NCBI GenBank assembly: GCA_019752975.1
Contig: JAIELM010000512.1
Span: forward strand, 1-9,058
Source of the DNA: Undibacterium sp.
Lineage (GTDB): Bacteria; Pseudomonadota; Gammaproteobacteria; Burkholderiales; Burkholderiaceae_D
Direction of reading: 5' to 3'
Length of the DNA: 9,058 nt
The notes beneath the pieces are model-generated. The model ran no database searches and had not been told where the DNA came from. It saw only the letters and a list, made by a program, of their open reading frames with translations. Positions within the stretch are counted from its first letter, which is position 1. Each line of letters begins with the position of its first letter. Below are positions 6,639 through 9,058 of this stretch, in pieces. A program made the translations under genes and the position numbers.

Positions 6639-7594
6639 TGACAAACTCGGCAGATAGAGAATTGAATACGGAAGTTTTACTGGCTCAACCGCGCGGTTTT
6701 TGCGCCGGAGTGGATAGAGCGATAGATATCGTCGAACTCGCTTTGGCGCAATTTGGTGCACCAATTTATGTACGTCATGAGATCGTGCATAACGCTTACG
6801 TCGTGAATAATCTTCGTGAAAAAGGCGCGATTTTTATTGAGGAGTTGGACGATGTTCCAGCTGGCAGTACCTTGATTTTTTCTGCGCATGGTGTTTCGCA
6901 AGAAATACGCTCAGACGCTGAAAGACGCGGTCTTAAAGTGTTTGATGCGACTTGCCCATTGGTGACCAAAGTACATATAGAAGTAGCTAAAATGCGACGG
7001 GAAAATCGTGAAATCATCATGATCGGCCATCAAGGCCATCCCGAAGTGGAAGGTACCATGGGGCAAAGTGAAGGCGGTATGTATTTGGTTGAAACAGTCG
7101 ATGATGTCGCCCATCTGGTCGTCAAAGACCCCGATTTGCTTGCCTATGTTTCGCAAACGACTTTGTCTGTGGACGATACTTTTGAAATTATCGCTGCGCT
7201 AAAACAAAAATTCCCAAGCATTGCGGAGCCAAAAAAAGGTGATATTTGCTATGCCACTACCAATCGTCAAGCGGCAGTTAAATTTATGGCGCCGCAAGTG
7301 GATGTTGTGATTGTAGTTGGCAGTCAAAATAGCTCCAACTCCAATCGACTACGAGAAGTGGCGCAAAAAATGGGCACCCATGCCTATATGGTCGATCAGG
7401 CAGATGATATTAATCCTGAGTGGCTGCGTGGATGCATAAGAGTTGGTGTCACCGCGGGCGCATCGGCTCCAGAAGTTTTGGTGAGCCAAGTGGTCAATCG
7501 CTTGCGAGAGTATGGGATGAAGAGTGTACGCACTTTGGATGGAGCCGAAGAGCACGTGACTTTTCCACTGCCTAAGGGTTTGAACGGGAATTGA
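6638..7594 (+). CDS. ispH: 4-hydroxy-3-methylbut-2-enyl diphosphate reductase
   Basis: 318 residues, a cytoplasmic iron-sulfur enzyme. It makes the last step of the MEP pathway, reducing HMBPP to isopentenyl and dimethylallyl diphosphate. The three cysteines that hold the [4Fe-4S] cluster are present: Cys22 ([12 protein letters not shown]), Cys106 (DATCPLV) and Cys204 ([11 protein letters not shown]). Substrate-site residues are also seen: His51 (EIVHN), His84 (SAHGVS), His134 and Glu136-138 (GHPEVEGT), and the SQTTLS and [10 protein letters not shown] motifs. The C-terminus includes the family's GASAPE motif. TTGGAA lies about eight bases before the ATG. The upstream slpA stop overlaps its start by one base. 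The TGA stop lies inside TTGA, which is also a possible start of the next gene. Confidence 0.98.
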   Translation: MTNSADRELNTEVLLAQPRGFCAGVDRAIDIVELALAQFGAPIYVRHEIVHNAYVVNNLREKGAIFIEELDDVPAGSTLIFSAHGVSQEIRSDAERRGLKVFDATCPLVTKVHIEVAKMRRENREIIMIGHQGHPEVEGTMGQSEGGMYLVETVDDVAHLVVKDPDLLAYVSQTTLSVDDTFEIIAALKQKFPSIAEPKKGDICYATTNRQAAVKFMAPQVDVVIVVGSQNSSNSNRLREVAQKMGTHAYMVDQADDINPEWLRGCIRVGVTAGASAPEVLVSQVVNRLREYGMKSVRTLDGAEEHVTFPLPKGLNGN

Positions 7595-7635
7595 CAAACG
7601 ACGCTTTTGATTTGGATGAATTTAGGACTCAGCTT

Positions 7636-8730
7636 ATGAACTCTAAAACGGATTCTAAAACACCGCCAAATATGGAAACAGTTTTTCCTATTTTGTACCG
7701 AGAATGGCTGGGTCAACTTAAATCAAGATTTCAAAGACTGCAGCTCAAAGCGGCGCTTGCAGTCAATAGTGCATTATTGCAATTTTATTGGGAGCTAGGG
7801 CAAAACATCGTAGAAAAGCAAAAGACTAGCCAGTGGGGCGATAATTTTTTAGCTCAGCTTTCAAGTGATTTGAGTGCAGAGTTTCCCGAAATGAAGGGGT
7901 TTTCTAAGCGTAATCTACAGCAAATTCGACAATGGTATCTCTATTGGAATGACTCAAGTCCAATTGCGCTACAGGCTGTAGCGCAATTACAGAATGTCCC
8001 ATGGAGTCACAATCTCGTCATTATCAATAAATGTAAACAACACGACGAAGCACTTTACTATGTGCAAAATACCCTAGCTCATGGATGGAGTCGCAGCGTC
8101 CTCACGCATCAAATTGAAAGTGGACTATGGCAACGTGAAGGTAAAATAATTCACAATTTTAGTCATACACTACCAAGCGCACAATCAGATTTAGCCAAGC
8201 AAGCACTCAAAGATCCTTATATTTTTGACTTTCTTTCCCTCACCAAAGAACACACAGAGCGCGAATTAGAAAATGCGCTTACCGAGCACATCACTCAATT
8301 TTTATTGGAGCTGGGCGCTGGTTTCGCCTATATAGGACGACAAGTACCATTGTCCGTAGGTGAGCGCGAATTTTTTATTGACCTCTTGTTCTACCACACG
8401 CGCCTACATTGCTATGTGGTGATAGAACTAAAAACCGTTGATTTCGAGCCTGAACATGCAGGCAAACTTAACTTTTATCTCAAGGCCGTTGATGAACAAT
8501 TGAGTCAACCAGTAGATCAACCTAGCATAGGTTTGCTACTCTGTAAAAGTAAAGATAAATTAGTCGCAGAATACGCCCTGTCAGATATTTACAAGCCCAT
8601 GGGTATTTCCTCCTATGAGCTTTGCCAAACACTGCCAGAGGCATTGAGAAACAAGTTGCCTAGTATCGAGCAATTAGAAGCGGGTTTGGCACATGAAATA
8701 GAAACGACCGATAATGATAAGAATGGATAA
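7636..8730 (+). CDS. YhcG-type (DUF1016) PD-(D/E)XK nuclease-domain protein
   Basis: 364 residues from ATG 7636. Residues below count from that Met. The N-terminal DUF1016 helical, winged-helix-like region covers about 20-180 (QLKAALAVNSALLQFYWELG, FSKRNLQQIRQWY, VPWSHNLVI, HGWSRSVLTHQIESGLW). The C-terminal nuclease-fold domain covers about 185-345 (LKDPYIFDFL, then GREFFID-type strands). Putative catalytic residues are Asp249 (FFIDLLFYH), Glu264 and Lys266 (VVIELK), followed by GKLNFYL and GLLLCKSKDK. The family was assigned to the PD-(D/E)XK fold by sequence analysis and often sits near restriction-modification or defence genes. The target here is unknown. AGGA at 7624-7627 is eight bases before this ATG. 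TTG 7591, overlapping the ispH stop by four bases, is an alternative that adds 15 residues. ATG 7672 is another. The active site looks intact. Confidence 0.88.
   Translation: MNSKTDSKTPPNMETVFPILYREWLGQLKSRFQRLQLKAALAVNSALLQFYWELGQNIVEKQKTSQWGDNFLAQLSSDLSAEFPEMKGFSKRNLQQIRQWYLYWNDSSPIALQAVAQLQNVPWSHNLVIINKCKQHDEALYYVQNTLAHGWSRSVLTHQIESGLWQREGKIIHNFSHTLPSAQSDLAKQALKDPYIFDFLSLTKEHTERELENALTEHITQFLLELGAGFAYIGRQVPLSVGEREFFIDLLFYHTRLHCYVVIELKTVDFEPEHAGKLNFYLKAVDEQLSQPVDQPSIGLLLCKSKDKLVAEYALSDIYKPMGISSYELCQTLPEALRNKLPSIEQLEAGLAHEIETTDNDKNG
7962..7988. repeat. 27-bp palindrome inside the nuclease gene
   Basis: AATTGCGCTACAG (7962-7974), a single G, then CTGTAGCGCAATT (7976-7988): two perfect 13-base arms. 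It encodes the linker IALQAVAQL between conserved blocks of the DUF1016 region, so the protein constraint there is low. The one-base centre prevents tight RNA hairpin closure except with a few bases unpaired, but cruciform formation or a dimeric binding site is possible. Confidence 0.9.
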
Positions 8731-8731
8731 A

Positions 8732-8821
8732 ATGGAAAAATACCCACTTTGGCAACGCACTTTGGCGACTAAGAATGATCAATATGAGTCTCAACGAGAA
8801 AAATTACGGCAAAGTTCGTAG
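8732..8821 (+). pseudogene. 29-codon reading frame, likely 5' remnant of a larger partner gene
   Basis: ATG 8732 lies one base after the nuclease stop, a spacing typical of coupled genes. The product begins MEKYPLWQRTLATKNDQYES, continues QREKLRQSS and ends at TAG 8819-8821. It reads like the amphipathic N-terminus of a real protein and not like random sequence. From memory it resembles the start of large HD-domain proteins with a GHKL-type ATPase module (a pattern of the kind PYPLW-x-LL-x-K...REKLRxSF). I could not confirm this. The stop codon is formed by the first bases of the REP-like element that follows (CGTAGGGTGGGCAC), as expected if the rest of the gene was deleted or replaced. The Shine-Dalgarno is weak (AAGAATGGA). 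Alternatively it is a genuine 29-residue small protein. Confidence 0.5.
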
Positions 8822-8876
8822 GGTGGGCACAGGTTTATCGTGCCCACGCAGTAAGCGGCTTGAGCAGGTGGGCACA
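8817..8876. repeat. REP-like palindromic intergenic element (GTGGGCAC/GTGCCCAC)
   Basis: GTGGGCAC at 8823-8830 and GTGCCCAC at 8840-8847 form an 8-bp stem with a 9-base loop. A third arm, GGTGGGCACA at 8867-8876, repeats 8822-8831 directly, so the middle arm can pair with either outer arm. The CGTAGGGTGGGCAC...GTGCCCACGC pattern resembles dispersed GTAGGGTGGGC-type repeats that I recall from many proteobacterial genomes. It sits between converging reading frames, a usual place for REP elements. Confidence 0.7.
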
Positions 8877-8891
8877 AAGGGCGTGTTCACA

Positions 8892-9058
8892 CTACAATTT
8901 CAGCATTTTTTCCAGCGTTTTATCCGAACAAAAATTAAGTTTAATCTCGTTAGTTTGGTGCCATGCTGCGAATTGTTTGAAGGTCGTGGCAAGGTCATTG
9001 GCTAGGCGTTCACTCACTCGTACTCCCGCTTCTAAGTACAATGATTTGATTTCCATAA
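8892..9058 (-). CDS. C-terminal fragment of a probable YcaQ-like winged-helix protein; 5' end outside window
   Basis: On the minus strand a frame stays open from the window edge to TAG at 8894-8892. The readable part starts at an in-frame Met (codon 9056-9054), probably internal, and gives 54 residues: MEIKSLYLEAGVRVSERLAN, then DLATTFKQFAAWHQTNEIKL, ending LEKMLKL. The pattern of a short strand, LxLExGVR, then a helix ending in FAAWH resembles the C-terminal end of the YcaQ/AlkX-like winged-helix family (HTH_42). Members of that family include DNA glycosylases that unhook interstrand crosslinks. The catalytic motif lies outside the window, so the assignment is tentative. The stop lies 16 bp from the REP-like element, and no other terminator was seen. 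Confidence 0.5.
   Translation of the reverse strand, partial: MEIKSLYLEAGVRVSERLANDLATTFKQFAAWHQTNEIKLNFCSDKTLEKMLKL

Noticed and set aside
7591..7620. TTGACA as a -35 element for the nuclease gene
   Set aside because: The hexamer is perfect, but 16-19 bases downstream only GGATGA-like sequence is found, with no acceptable -10.
8775..9005. 76-codon plus-strand frame after the nuclease gene
   Set aside because: It runs through the REP-like element and antisense to the convincing winged-helix C-terminus at 8892-9058. Its product shows no domain-like pattern.

Overview
The window looks like chromosomal DNA of a moderately AT-leaning betaproteobacterium, most likely in the order Burkholderiales. 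This rests on gene content and order recalled from that group (purN, an RsmB/NOP methyltransferase, an MscS channel, a long acyl-CoA desaturase, rpmG-rpmB, radC, an SlpA-type FKBP, ispH) and on the close fit of the desaturase, L28 and IspH proteins to betaproteobacterial forms. No database search was possible, so genus is not assigned.

Layout. Positions 1-1707 (+) hold the 3' end of purN and an RNA cytosine-C5 methyltransferase gene 24 bp behind it. A gene-free gap (1708-1916) with a 13-bp tandem repeat leads to an MscS-family channel gene (1917-3230) and a three-histidine-box membrane desaturase (3321-4520, TTG start). A 345-bp gene-free stretch follows and ends in a 45-bp perfect inverted repeat that works as a terminator for both converging transcription units. 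On the minus strand lie rpmG, rpmB (behind a near-consensus sigma-70 promoter) and radC. radC diverges from slpA, whose stop codon overlaps the ispH start by one base.

The right-hand end is the accessory part. Flush against the ispH stop sits a YhcG-type (DUF1016) PD-(D/E)XK nuclease gene. One base after its stop begins a second reading frame that breaks off after 29 codons, exactly where a REP-like GGTGGGCAC palindrome begins. I read this as the 5' remnant of a larger partner gene. The window closes with the C-terminal 54 residues of a minus-strand protein that resembles the YcaQ-like winged-helix family.

How the genes relate: most are housekeeping genes (purine synthesis, rRNA methylation, ribosomal proteins, isoprenoid synthesis) or envelope genes (osmotic safety valve, membrane fatty acid desaturation). 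The slpA-ispH pair is a common proteobacterial arrangement. The best candidate for something less described is the nuclease plus truncated partner at 7591-8821, which looks like a decayed two-gene cassette placed between conserved genes.
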